Source: Tretioscincus oriximinensis
Taxonomy: Eukaryota; Chordata; Lepidosauria; Squamata; Gymnophthalmidae
DNA: 64,000 nt
Direction of reading: 5' to 3'
NCBI GenBank assembly: GCA_022410635.1
Contig: JAJVDF010000662.1
Span: 321,887 to 385,886, forward strand
Positions within the stretch are counted from its first letter, which is position 1, and every line of letters starts with the position of its first letter. Both the position numbers and the translations under genes were made by a program. The notes beneath the pieces were generated by a model. It made no database searches. It had not been told where the DNA came from and worked only from the letters and a program-made list of their open reading frames with translations. Of the stretch, positions 34,197 through 44,540 are shown one piece after another.

Positions 34197-35752
34197 ATGG
34201 TCTGTTTAGCATTAACATTTTTACCCTTCCACCCAGGCCCTGCCTAATGAGCACTACCATGTTGATAACAGATCTAGAATAAGGTCCAGCAGTGGTGAAA
34301 ACCATATGAGAATCTTACTCAATTTTAGAGATTCCCCATTCTCATACATATGGCTAACTGTTTTTCCATTTTATAGATTTGCCCAAGTATCTGTTGCTTC
34401 AGTTCTTTCAGTAATTTAATTTCCTAACCTTCAATTTCAAAATGAGTTTGTTTATTTTTTTATAAATAAAGTAATAATAGCTAACACTAAAAAATATGGG
34501 ACAGAACTAAAATATGGATAGATATTTGTTATCTAAGAACACATTGTAAAGTACATTCATTCCTAACATTACTTACACTTGAGCTATGTTCATATTAACC
34601 TCATTATGTTTGGCTGAATAAGAGTAGTTATTAACATTCCAAACAAATTAACAGAGAAATAGATAATCTTCTATGAAAGTTTACTATATTTGCAAAAGGC
34701 TAAACTTGTTAGAAATGATGATCTTCTCAAACCTTCCCTCAGAGGCAAAATCCATTTGAATGCCATTGTTTAGGTGACTTTGAATGAAAGACCAACTGGA
34801 AAAATACAACTGAAAGAAGGTATCTTGGGATAAAGCAGTGTCAAAACTGCTTGACTGAAGAACATTTGTACAATGTTAATTTGTTCCTACAGGGGTAGGA
34901 ATAGATCTGTCCGCTTTTATTCTTAGATGAGCGACCTCACCCTCCTTTATTTGTTTTCATTTTTATCTTTCCATATATCTAATGGTCTCAGGATAGGTTA
35001 CAGCGTTAAAAACAAAATGTAGCATGTAACACACAAACAGTACCAAGGCAAAAAAAGTGGATGAATGGAATAACTTGAAGAACATATCACCATTTCATTG
35101 CGCAGAATCAATTTTTAAAGATTTTGCTTTTACGCTCTTAAGAAACAAATGAAGCCACTGTAGCTTAGATATGGAAAACCTGCAACAAGACATTTTTTCA
35201 GGTTGCAAAGAGCATTTGTCACCTAGAAAAACTTGCACATTTATATTGAAGCAAAAGAGTTTTGAGAAATGAAAATCCAGCCCTGGGAGATTCATTCTCT
35301 GGGCTTTGGATGGACATCATACCTACACGGAAAGTTGTATTACCCCCAAAGGTTTATGAATCACTTTTGGAATAACATCTGAAAATTACAGCTTCACATA
35401 TTTAAACATGTTTAAGGATACTTGTATTCTCCCTCCCACATTAAATACTTATGTAGAAAATCCTATTGCTTTTCTGAGTTGCTTACTTGAGTGAAAATTT
35501 CATTTGTTCCAAGATACATTCCAAGGTTTCTTGCATTAATGCAAAAGTACTCCCCTGTATTCATCTACTCATTATTACTCTATTGCTATCTTCCTAATAG
35601 AAAAATCTGGCTAGATCATTATTGTTCAGATGAATACGTTCTAATCCCACGGCAACAACCATTCTACACGTTCTCTTTTTCTCTGGGTTACAACAGAATG
35701 ATTTCTGAGGTCATACATGCTAAATACAAGTGATTTTTCTAAAGCGCTTTAC

Positions 35753-35950
35753 CTTGCACAGTCAATGTTGCTTCGGTCTGAATTTCTCCCAAATCATTCC
35801 AGGCCTCACAGGTGTACTTTCCAGTATCTTCCGGGAATACCTCCTGGATATATAGGCTATATTCATTCCCCTTTTTTTCGAAGTGAAAATCCTCCGTCTC
35901 CTGAATTTCTTTACCATTGTGCAGCCAAATTATTTCAGGAGGTGGGTTAG
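35753..35950 (-). CDS. MYLK: MYLK exon: remainder of Ig5
   Basis: The 198-base exon has a TGGCTCAG acceptor and a CAAG/GTAAAG donor, phase 1-1. It encodes NPPPEIIWLHNGKEIQE, EDFHFEKKGNEYSLYIQ, EVFPEDTGKYTCEAWN and ATLTVQ. This is the C to G part of Ig5, with the core Trp (IIWLHNG) and F-strand Cys (YTCEAWN). PEDTGKYTCEAWN is a strong MYLK signature. Coding sequence is unbroken and ends exactly where the next exon supplies EPQDGIQPWF. It belongs to the long-isoform N-terminal extension. No unusual residue is seen apart from the missing partner Cys noted for the preceding exon. Confidence 0.95.
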
Positions 35951-37301
35951 CTGAGCCACAACAAAACACAAGGCTTTGAGATAAACCATAAGCAGCAGCG
36001 GAAGTGTGCAAGCTATTCTCCTAGACCAACTGCAGCCATGAGATAAGAAGGAATAAACAACTCACTTTGACTTCCTTTTCCATGGGCTTTCAAGTAAACC
36101 TATTCTGAACTAGATTCAGGTAGTTTTAAATTAAAGTAAGGCTATGCCTGCACGCTGGCAATTCATAGATAGGCTTTATGCATTCTTGCTTTCGGGCGTC
36201 TATAAAACTATTTTGCATTTGTTACCTTATGTTTTCCTGTCAGGAGTTCTATCTCCTTTTATAGGAAAACTTCTCTTTCTGAAGATGTGTAATCAATGCA
36301 TTTAAATAGATTTTTTTTTGTTTGGTCAGTTGATCAAACGAGGGAGATCTGTCCAAAGGTATCTAATTTAAATGCCCAATTCCTTGAAATAAATTACTTT
36401 GCAGATTGTGAAAATATTTACTCTTATAATAAATTTATACTCATTGCAAACACCAGGGTGTGCTTAATAATGGCTGCACAACTTCAGCTAATGGCAAGGA
36501 AATACAGCTTGGGAAGATGATTTGGACTTATTTCATTATTGTTTCATTTTGGCTAAAAATCCCTAAGATCATTAAAATGGTTAATTAGTTGTTCCTTGCA
36601 TCCGGAACTCTATATATTTATCCAATGCAGGGAACTATCAAAACACAATACAGGAAGCATTATCCAAAAGCCCGTATTTACTGAGTGAGGAAAATCACAT
36701 CAACATCATCACATGCTTTCCTCCACATTCAAAAGTGTTTCAGAGTAGGGTTTTCCTGAGAAACTGCTGTTTCAAGCCCAGTTGTAGTCCCTTATGTAAG
36801 CTATCTCAAGCAGCAGCAGCAACAGGTGATACAGAGATTCTAGTCATAATTTGACATACTTGGCTATCTTGTCCCCACCCCTTACTGCAGTTGATGAAAC
36901 ATATTATCTGACATGAAGGATTGTGATACAGCATTCACACTTTCCAGGAAACTTACCATAAACTTAACTTTGTGCGGTCAACTTTGAAGAGGATCACATA
37001 AAGTTAAATTTAAGATAAAGAGGATCACATAAAGTTATGATTAAGATAAGTTTGAATATGCTATTGGAGTGATTGGGAAGTAGTCAAACAGTTAATAAAA
37101 GTGAGCACTGTGTGCTTGTTAGTTGCTTGAACTATTTCCTAATCTCACCATGTGAGAAGAGAGGTAGGTGTAGGATAAATTTGAGGATGCTTTTGGAATG
37201 ATTAGGGAGTGGGTCAGGCAATCAGCAATGCAAATGCAGCATGCAAGTTGCTTGATTCCAGTTCCACAATCAATTCACCTTAAACAGCCACTAATACTTA
37301 C
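35951..37301. other. MYLK intron, 1.35 kb
   Basis: No recognised mobile element. A diverged direct duplication lies near 37042-37160 and 37170-37265 (ATTGGAGTGATTGGGAAGTA against TTTGGAATGATTAGGGAGTG). A shorter direct repeat of GAGGATCACATAAAGTTA lies at about 36989-37040. Confidence 0.6.
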
Positions 37302-37439
37302 CTGAAACCTCTACAGTCATAATTACTTGGCTTCCATCCATCACCTTGAGATCATTTAGGCCCTTAAGAAAGACGGGAGGAAAGGTTTTGGTGGCTGGGG
37401 CAGGAGGTCCACTTTCCAGTTTATTTTTGCTCTTCTTTT
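37302..37439 (-). CDS. MYLK: MYLK exon: linker and start of Ig5
   Basis: The 138-base exon encodes a short basic/Pro-rich linker (KKSKNKLESGPPAPATK) followed by FPPVFLKGLNDLKVMDGSQ and VIMTVEVS, the first strands of Ig5. The donor CAG/GTAAGT is near consensus. The acceptor reads AAGCAG, a NAGNAG tandem site: the CAG gives an exon starting at 37439, and the AAG three bases upstream would add one Ala. The shorter form matches the mammalian VTV-x-EKK junction. Ig5 lacks the usual B-strand Cys (Thr in IMTVEV), which I recall is also so in human MYLK, so this is a family trait and not damage. The exon is phase 1 at both ends. Confidence 0.92.
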
Positions 37440-37728
37440 CTGCTTGAACAAATACCATGACAATTTCAAATTAGAGTTTCTTGCTCAAAGGATTGATCTT
37501 CAGTTATGAATCCCCACCCCAAAACAAAAGCAAGGAGCTTTTTTATATTGAAACACTGTACTCTGTGGAGCATAGTGCTTCAGACAGTGGAAGACTGTCT
37601 TAAATGGAACGTTTTCCTTCAAAATATTTTTTTCTGCTTAAATGTAGTACAAAAAGAGGCATATATGCAAATGCAGTTAATGGTAGTCAATACAAATAGT
37701 CATGCCTGCACAAAGAACTATTAAGCTC

Positions 37729-37822
37729 TTTAAATTGTTCTTGAATCTGGGGAAAAATGTAACACAAAGATCTATTAAACTCTTTGTGGTACATTTTCCC
37801 CCAGGTTCAAGAACAATTTAAA
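37729..37822. repeat. Hairpin-forming inverted repeat
   Basis: Arms of about 40 bases (TTTAAATTGTTCTTGAA, GGGGAAAAATGT, ACACAAAGA and their reverse complements) are separated by about 10 bases. Only a few mismatches are seen. It lies just inside the long intron, 290 bases upstream of the Ig5 exon in transcript order. Confidence 0.85.
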
Positions 37823-38645
37823 TGAGGACTCAGTTCTTTCTTGAAAAGTAGAAAGAGAAAGCTTTTGTCTTTCCCTTTGCTCTGCTGGCAGAAAACAGGT
37901 TGACATCTTTATTCACTTTCCACAAACATGTTAGAACAGAAAAGCTTGCATTGTTGGGTAGCTCGTGGGCTGACAACATAGAATTTCCGCTTTAAAATAT
38001 AAAAATCTTTTATCATTCCTGGAAAGGGACACCTGAAATACTTTACTGCTTCTGGAATTGAATTGTGTACATACAGAGGCAAATACTGTACTGTATATAC
38101 ATAGAGGCATTTTTTTTCTTCAGCTGTTCATAACTTTTAGGAAAACCTTTTATATCTACATGGTGCATAAAAAACAGCATAATGTTTACTTATAGTCAGA
38201 TGTCCATACGCTATCACAAATACTAGGAAATTTCTTGAAACCTTTTTCACTTACTTTCCCCTAGAGAACCATAAAATGACAAGACTATTCACTAATTTCT
38301 TTTCTTTGTCACTAAACCCAAATGCACAATCTATTAAAATCAAAATGACAGCTTTTTGTTGTTGTTGGTTTCAAATAAATTAACACAGTATAAACTTAAC
38401 TCGGAGTGACTGAATGCTGGGGAATGAGTTCATTCAACTAGATGAAAGGTTTGTTTTTGTCCTTTAAAGTGAATAAAAAGTGAAAATAAAGCAAATGTTT
38501 AGAGTTTCATCTTAATCATGAATATAGACTGCTCCATGGAATGGTGTGCTGCAAATATTTCTTGAAGTGTTCTTGATAAAAATAAATCATCAACACACAT
38601 GGGGCAAAAGAGATCCATTTGATGTTGTAAGGTGTTTCCATAGTC

Positions 38646-38925
38646 TTAAGAATGTAAGAGCACTCTCGCTGAATCAGGCTGGAGCCCATCTAGTCCAGCA
38701 TTCTGTCTCACACAGTGGCCCACAATTGCACCTGGGCAATCTGGAACAGAAGGCAAAATCTTCAACTGTTCTCAATGCCCTGGNATTTCAGGAATACTGC
38801 CTGTTGCTCCATCCCGGAGGCAGCATCCAGACATCCAACCTAGTAACCTTGGTGTCCATAAACCTGTTTAATTCTATCTTGAAGCTATCCAAGTTGTTAG
38901 CTACCACCACGTCTTCAGGAAGTAA
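38646..38925 (-). mobile_element. CR1/L2-clade LINE 3' fragment
   Basis: AGAATGTAAGAGCACTCTCG, AGTCCAGCATTCTGTCTCAC and GCTACCACCACGTCTTCAGG are reverse-complement matches to the tail of the LINE at 41760-44297. One N base falls within it (about 38784). Confidence 0.8.
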
Positions 38926-38997
38926 ATATAGTACCTAAACAGGCATAAATGCAAATGCAGTTAATGAGAGCCAACACAAATAGTCGAGCTTGCACAA

Positions 38998-39180
38998 AAA
39001 GTGGTATTCCTTGAATATCATTTGCAGAAGGTCAAGAACAGATGAAAAATTTGCCTTCTTCTGCTTGAGGCTGTCCAGGTGCAATTGGTGGGCCCCAGTG
39101 TGAGACAGAATGCTGAACTGAAAGATGGGCTCTGGCCCAATTCAGCAGGGTTCCTCTTATGTTCTTGTGTTCTTATGACT
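38998..39180 (+). mobile_element. CR1/L2-clade LINE 3' end
   Basis: GGTATTCCTTGAATATCATT through GAGACAGAATGCTGAACTGA to CTTATGTTCTTGTGTTCTTATG. It lies head-to-head with the minus-strand copy just upstream. Confidence 0.8.
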
Positions 39181-40119
39181 ACGGAAACACCTGTCTTCCA
39201 TGGTTTTGTCTAATTCTATCTTAAAACTATCCAGACGGCTAGCTACCACCATCCCAGTCCTTATTTGTGGAAAAAGGGGATGATGGAAAATGTGCAGGAA
39301 AATTCTATATTCTTACCTACTCTTTGGAAGACAAAATAAAAGTTGACAGCTTTATAAATCTATCTTTGAAATGAATGGACAGTATCATGGAGGCAACAAA
39401 CCTGAGCTTGGCCAGACTTCTGGTGCTAGTGGAAAACAGAGAGGCCTGTCTGTCCAAGCCAGACACGACTGAATGACTGAACTGACAAATACACTATAGC
39501 ACATCGTTAAACTGGAAGATGGAAAATTTAAATCAGTACTATGCACATCTCCTTTTAATAATATGCTTCTAGGTTCTTGGGAAATTGCAGTGACACAGGA
39601 TGCTGATTCCAGTGGGAAAATGAAAACAATCCTGTGAATTACTGATCTAAATAGAACCATGCTCCATCTGAGAGATTAGAAATAGAAAAAGGAAACTTTT
39701 AAACTCAAGATTATATACAGTATTTGCACTTTTACTACAGCCAAAAGTTCACAGATTTTCCCACAGCACTTTGAGGTACTTTTTTTAGTACAAATTCTAG
39801 ACTGGTCGTAAAGGAACAAAAACAACTAACCTATGATTGGCACTTGCACTGTGAGTAGTGCACTATGCTCCACAGGCATTAAAACACAAGTACTTTATTC
39901 AAATAAATGTTTAGTGTGCGTTATCCAAAAAAGGATTAGCCTGCATTCAACTTTATGTTTCCCAAACACTCTCATTTTGTTTTCCTGACAAATGAAACTG
40001 AAGCCCAAAAGTGAAGCCCAAAACCTGATAAACTATTATTGTTATCTGGAAACTTTAGAGTGTCTTATGTTGTCTTCAGACATGACTTATGTATTTTGAA
40101 GTATGGATATCCTGGAATA

Positions 40120-41060
40120 AAGCAGTCTGGATAGTCATTTATTCTGGATTATCTTTGACTGCAGACACACTAGGGCTAAAAATGGATGCGAAAGCACTTT
40201 GGAAATCTCTGAAGCCAATCCAAAATGAATGCCAAATCCCCCATCCATTTCCAGTCCTGTTTCAACGTCCCTACAGAAGACGTAGTAACATCAGATCCTT
40301 TGCATTCCTTCCCACCCTCTGTCTGTAGCTGCTCTTTCTGCAGCTGCTGGATGACTCCTCCCCCTTCCCCTACTTCTTCCCTCCCTCCCTCCCTGAAAGA
40401 TGGGAAGCAACCCGGATGGGCTCGGGGTCTTGGAGGCACGATTCCACCCCCTCCCTTAATAGATAAAGGATAAGAAGCAGGTGGAGATGCGCTTCAAGAC
40501 CCAACCCCAGCTGGGTTGCTTCCCTTCCCATTGTCAGACTGAAGATCCTCCCTCCCTACCTGAAAAGAGGAGAAAGGGAGGGAAATGGCAGCTACTGCTG
40601 TTGCTGGGAATGGAGTCTCTAACAGAACCTCATCGGAGTTTAGGAGAGAAATGCAGGTGGCAGAGTTGCTGCGCACAGTGACCCTTATGTTCTGGCTACA
40701 AATAAACATAATGAGATTGAGGTTGGAATGGTGCACTGCCCAAAAGGACCTATGCGCTGGGAATTACGTCATGGATCAGTGTGAATCTAAAACGGGAGCA
40801 CCTGCACAAATGGGAGCGGCTACGGGGAATTCTGTAGCTGGAGTAGAATTAATGCAAATGTCAAAAAACAGCTGTGACATTGGGTTTTGACAAAAAAAAT
40901 CTGTAGCAGAAATGAGTGGTGTGCATACTGAGGAATGTGAGAGCACTCTGCACAGAATAGCAAATTCACTGTCACATCCGTTTTTAGCCCTAGTGCGTTT
41001 GCAGCCCAAGAATAGTGGAATAAGGAAACAATATCTGGATGCAGCCTCAGATTCAATAAT
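40120..41060. mobile_element. Harbinger-like non-autonomous element, about 0.9 kb
   Basis: The left and right ends are inverted relatives: CACACTAGGGCTAAAAATGG on the plus strand and CGCACTAGGGCTAAAAACGG on the minus strand, each preceded by a GGNTGCA-type terminus. The left interior (AAAGCACTTTGGAAATCTCT, then TTTCCAGTCCTGTTTC) recurs at 63577-64000. The middle is GC-rich. No transposase is present. Class is inferred from ends; boundaries are approximate. Confidence 0.65.
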
Positions 41061-41759
41061 CTGCTGATCAATGACTTTGACATAGCAGGGTCTCATGAGT
41101 GGTAGCCCTCAGGCCTATAGTCAGGAGGGATAGGAACCCCCAGCTTCTCTCCCCAAAAATTTTTGACACCCTTTCAAAATTTTAATTCATCAAATGTGAT
41201 ACATTACTCATTTATTCCCAAATTTTTGGTATCCCTTATCCATGGAATGCCTTTTCTACAACTATTCAGGAGGTTCCCACTGGAAGAGGTGACCCTTTAT
41301 GAATGTATGAAGTACTTAGTTTTCTTATCCCAATTGCTATTTCAATATTATTTTTAACATTACTATTTTTAGGTTTCATTCTTATGTTTTATATTGCAAG
41401 TATTGCGGAAAATAGTATACAAATACTTGAAAATAAAAACCATGACACACAATTTCTTAACATTTCTTACAACTTTCCCCACACATATTTTTCATAGTCT
41501 GCATTGTTAAACTTCAAAATTCATTACTAAATGTGGTTACCCAACTTGGATGGCTTTGAAAATGTTTGGATCAATTCATGGAAGTCGTCCTGACTATTAT
41601 TAATGGCAATGAGAGGCAATAGCAGTAGCAGGTGTTCTGCCACTGTAGACCTGAGGGTCCACAAAATTTGGGTATCACCTTGGCTTGTATTTTAATCCAG
41701 CTTCAATCTTCATTAAAGGGAATGGCAGGCAGGTAGAGAATAGGCAACATAATTTGGAA

Positions 41760-44297
41760 CATGAGGTCACTGAAGCTTTCCAAAAAGGGAAGGGTAGTAA
41801 TAATTCAACTATCCGCATACTGATTGGACAAAAGAAATAAAATTCTTAGACATGGTAACTGATTGCTTCCTAGAGCAGGTGGTTTTAAAACCAACCAGGG
41901 GCAAGGGAATCCTGGATTTAGTCCTAAGTAATGAACAGGACCTGATAGAAGATGTGTAACTGATCCCATAGGAAACAGTAACCACAATACAATAACTTTC
42001 AACTTGAACATGGATAGAAAATTGTCAAGAAGTTCTAACACGAAACCTAAACTTTCACAAAGGAAATTTTCCCAAAATGAGGAAAATGGTAAAAAGAAAA
42101 TTAAAAGTGAGAAAAGTCCAGTCCCTTCAAAGATCGTGGAAACAATATTGGAAGCTCAAAAAAAAATCCATTCCCAAGAGAAGAAAGGGTTCCGCCAAGT
42201 CTAAGGAGACACCCATATGGCTTACCTCTGCAGTAAAGGAAGTCATTAGAATAAAAAGAAACTCATTTAAAAAGAGGAAGGCTTATCCTAGTGAGGAGAA
42301 CGGAAGGGAGCACAAACTGTGGCAAACCAAATGCAAGGTGGTAGTCAGGAATGCAAAGAAAAACGTTGAGGAGTACATTGCAAAGAATATTAAAATAAAT
42401 AAGGACTTTTTCAAATACATCAGAAATAAGAATCCTACCAGGAAAGCAGTCAGACCACTAGATAGCAATGGACAAAAGGGCATAATCAAGGAGGAGGTGG
42501 AGATTGCAGAGAGGTTAAATGAATTTTTTGCTTCAGTTTTCACTGAAGAAGACAGAGGGTATTTACCCGCAACAGATTTAGTCTTCTCAGGAAGAACACC
42601 AGAGGAATTAAACTGGATAGAGATAACAAGGGAGGATGTCTTTGCTAGCCTTAATAAGCTAAACATTAATAAATCCCCTAGGCCAGACAGCATTCACCCA
42701 AGAATTCTTAAAGAACTCAAATGTGAAATTGCTTCTAACCAAAATATTTAATCTTTCCTTAAGATCAGGCATAGTACCAGTACATTGGAGGGTAGCTAAC
42801 ATAACACCAATCTTCAAAAAAGGATCCCGGGGTGACCCCAGAAATTATAGACCCGTTAGTTTAACATCAGTTCCAGTTAAAGTGCTGGGAACCATAATTA
42901 AGGACAAAATTACTAAACACATGGAGAAGCATGCATTGCTGATTGAAACTCAGCATGGCTTCTGCAAAGGTAAATCATGCCTTACTAACTTGCTAGAATT
43001 CTTTGAGAGTGTTAACAAACATGTAGATAAAGGGGGTCCAGTTGATATTGTCTATCTAGATTTTCAGAAGGCTTTTAATAAAGTCCTTCATCAAAGGCTA
43101 CTAAAGATGCTCCATACTCATGGTAAAAGAGGATAGACTTTGTCCTGGATTGGAAACTTGCTAAAAGATAGAAAACAGAGGGCAGTAATAAATGAACAGT
43201 TTTCTGAATGCAAAGAGATAAGATGTGGGGTACCCCAGGGGTCTGTACTGGGACCTTTGCTTTTCAATATATTTATGAACAATCTGGATGCCGAGGCAAA
43301 TAGTGAAGTAGCCAAGTTTGCTGATGACACTAAACTGTTCAGAGTAATGAAAACTGAAAATGATTGTAAGGCATTCCAGAGTGATCTATTGAAATTGGGT
43401 GAGTGGGCATCAAAGTGGCAAATGAACTTCAATTTAAGCAAGTGCAAGCTGATGGAAACCAAGCCTTCTGTAACCGAGCAAGAAAAGGATCTCGGGATAT
43501 TGGTGGACAGTACGATGAAAATGTCAACCCAGTGTGCAGCAGCAGCAGCAGCAGCAAAAAAGGCAAATTCCATGCTGGGGATAATTAGGAAAGGAATCGA
43601 AAACAAGTCAGCAAATGTTGTTTTGCCTCTTTATAAATCTATGGTGAGGCCATATTTGGAATACTGTGTTCAATTCTAGTCACCACATCTCAAGAGGGAT
43701 ACTTAATGTTGTAGGTGCAGAAAAGGGCAACAAAACGAACAAGGCTCTGGAGCACTTCCCTTATGAAGTCAGGCTGCAACGTCTGGGCCTCTTCATTCCT
43801 CAAAAGGCGATCTGATTGAGTGGTGATCTGATTGAAGTGTACAAAATCATGCATGGGATGAATAGGGTGAATAGAGAAAAATGTTTTCTCTATCACACAG
43901 CACTAGGACCAGAGGGCCCTCTTTAAAACTGATAGGTAGAAAAGTGAGAACAGACAAAGGAAAGTATTTTTTCACCCAGAGGGTCATCGGCCTGTGGAAT
44001 TTACTTCCTGAAGTGGTAGCAAACAGCTTGGATAGTTTCAAGACAGGACTAGACAGGTTTATGGACATCAAGGGTATAAATGGATACTAGGATGGATGTC
44101 TGGATGTTGCCTCCGGGATGGAGCACCAGGTAGTGCTCTTGAAATGCCATTTGCAGGGATTCATGAACAGGTGCATATTTTGCTTTCCTTTGTTCAGACT
44201 GCCTAGGTGCATCTGGTGGGCCTCTATGTGAGACAGAATGCTGGACTAGATGGGCTGTGGCCTGATCCAGTATGGCTCTTCTTATGTTCCTATGACA
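41760..44297 (+). pseudogene. CR1-clade LINE, 3' part of ORF2 and 3' UTR
   Basis: Order: end of an AP-type endonuclease (FNYPHTDWTKEI near 41810, LDLVLSNEQDL near 41917), a linker, then reverse transcriptase with GDPRNYRPVSLTSV, VYLDFQKAFNKVLH (motif A), CGVPQGSVLGPLLFNIF (motif B), KFADDTKLF (catalytic FADD) and a C-terminal MVRPYLEYCVQF. A 3' UTR follows, ending CTTCTTATGTTCCTATG. The 5' half is missing, as is usual for LINE insertions. It carries a frameshift near 42720-42750, a TAG at 43137-43139 and another stop at 43677-43679, so it is inactive. It is the longest repeat copy in the window and serves as reference for the many 3' fragments. Confidence 0.93.
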
Positions 44298-44454
44298 AAG
44301 AGGGTAGAGGAAGAGAAGCAAGAGACTAGGAGGGTTGGATGCTCTGTTTCCAAAAAGATCATCCAGGTGAGGTCATCGGCTTTCACTTGCTTTGAGAGTC
44401 CCAATATAGTATCTTGAGAGAAAGCCAAGACACCAGCAAGATGTTTATTTCTGC

Positions 44455-44540
44455 GATAATAACGTAAGAGAGGCCATGTTGGGTCAGGCCACAGCTTGCC
44501 TAGTCCAGCATCTGTCTCACATCATAGCCTACTACTGTCA
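44455..44540 (-). mobile_element. LINE 3' end fragment
   Basis: GGCCATGTTGGGTCAGGCCA and CCTAGTCCAGCATCTGTCTC: a short reversed copy of the same tail. Confidence 0.65.

Larger units (their letters stand above)
29911..35752. other. MYLK intron, 5.8 kb
   Basis: Contains the element copies at 33036-33450 and 33749-34196, a partial foldback-family copy at about 31995-32110, and a SINE-tail remnant near 34970-35020 (ATCTAATGGTCTCAGGATAG). The stretches 29911-31990 and 34205-35752 otherwise show no recognised feature. Confidence 0.55.
37823..40119. other. Intronic sequence with LINE 3' fragments
   Basis: LINE 3' ends of the TTCTTATG family occur at 38646-38925 (minus) and 38998-39180 (plus), with a decayed minus-strand piece at 39185-39255. 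The other parts show no recognised feature. Confidence 0.6.

Noticed and set aside
42077..43679. Reading frames of 224, 137 and 179 codons as host genes
   Set aside because: All are parts of a CR1-type LINE reverse transcriptase with disabling lesions and a LINE 3' UTR.
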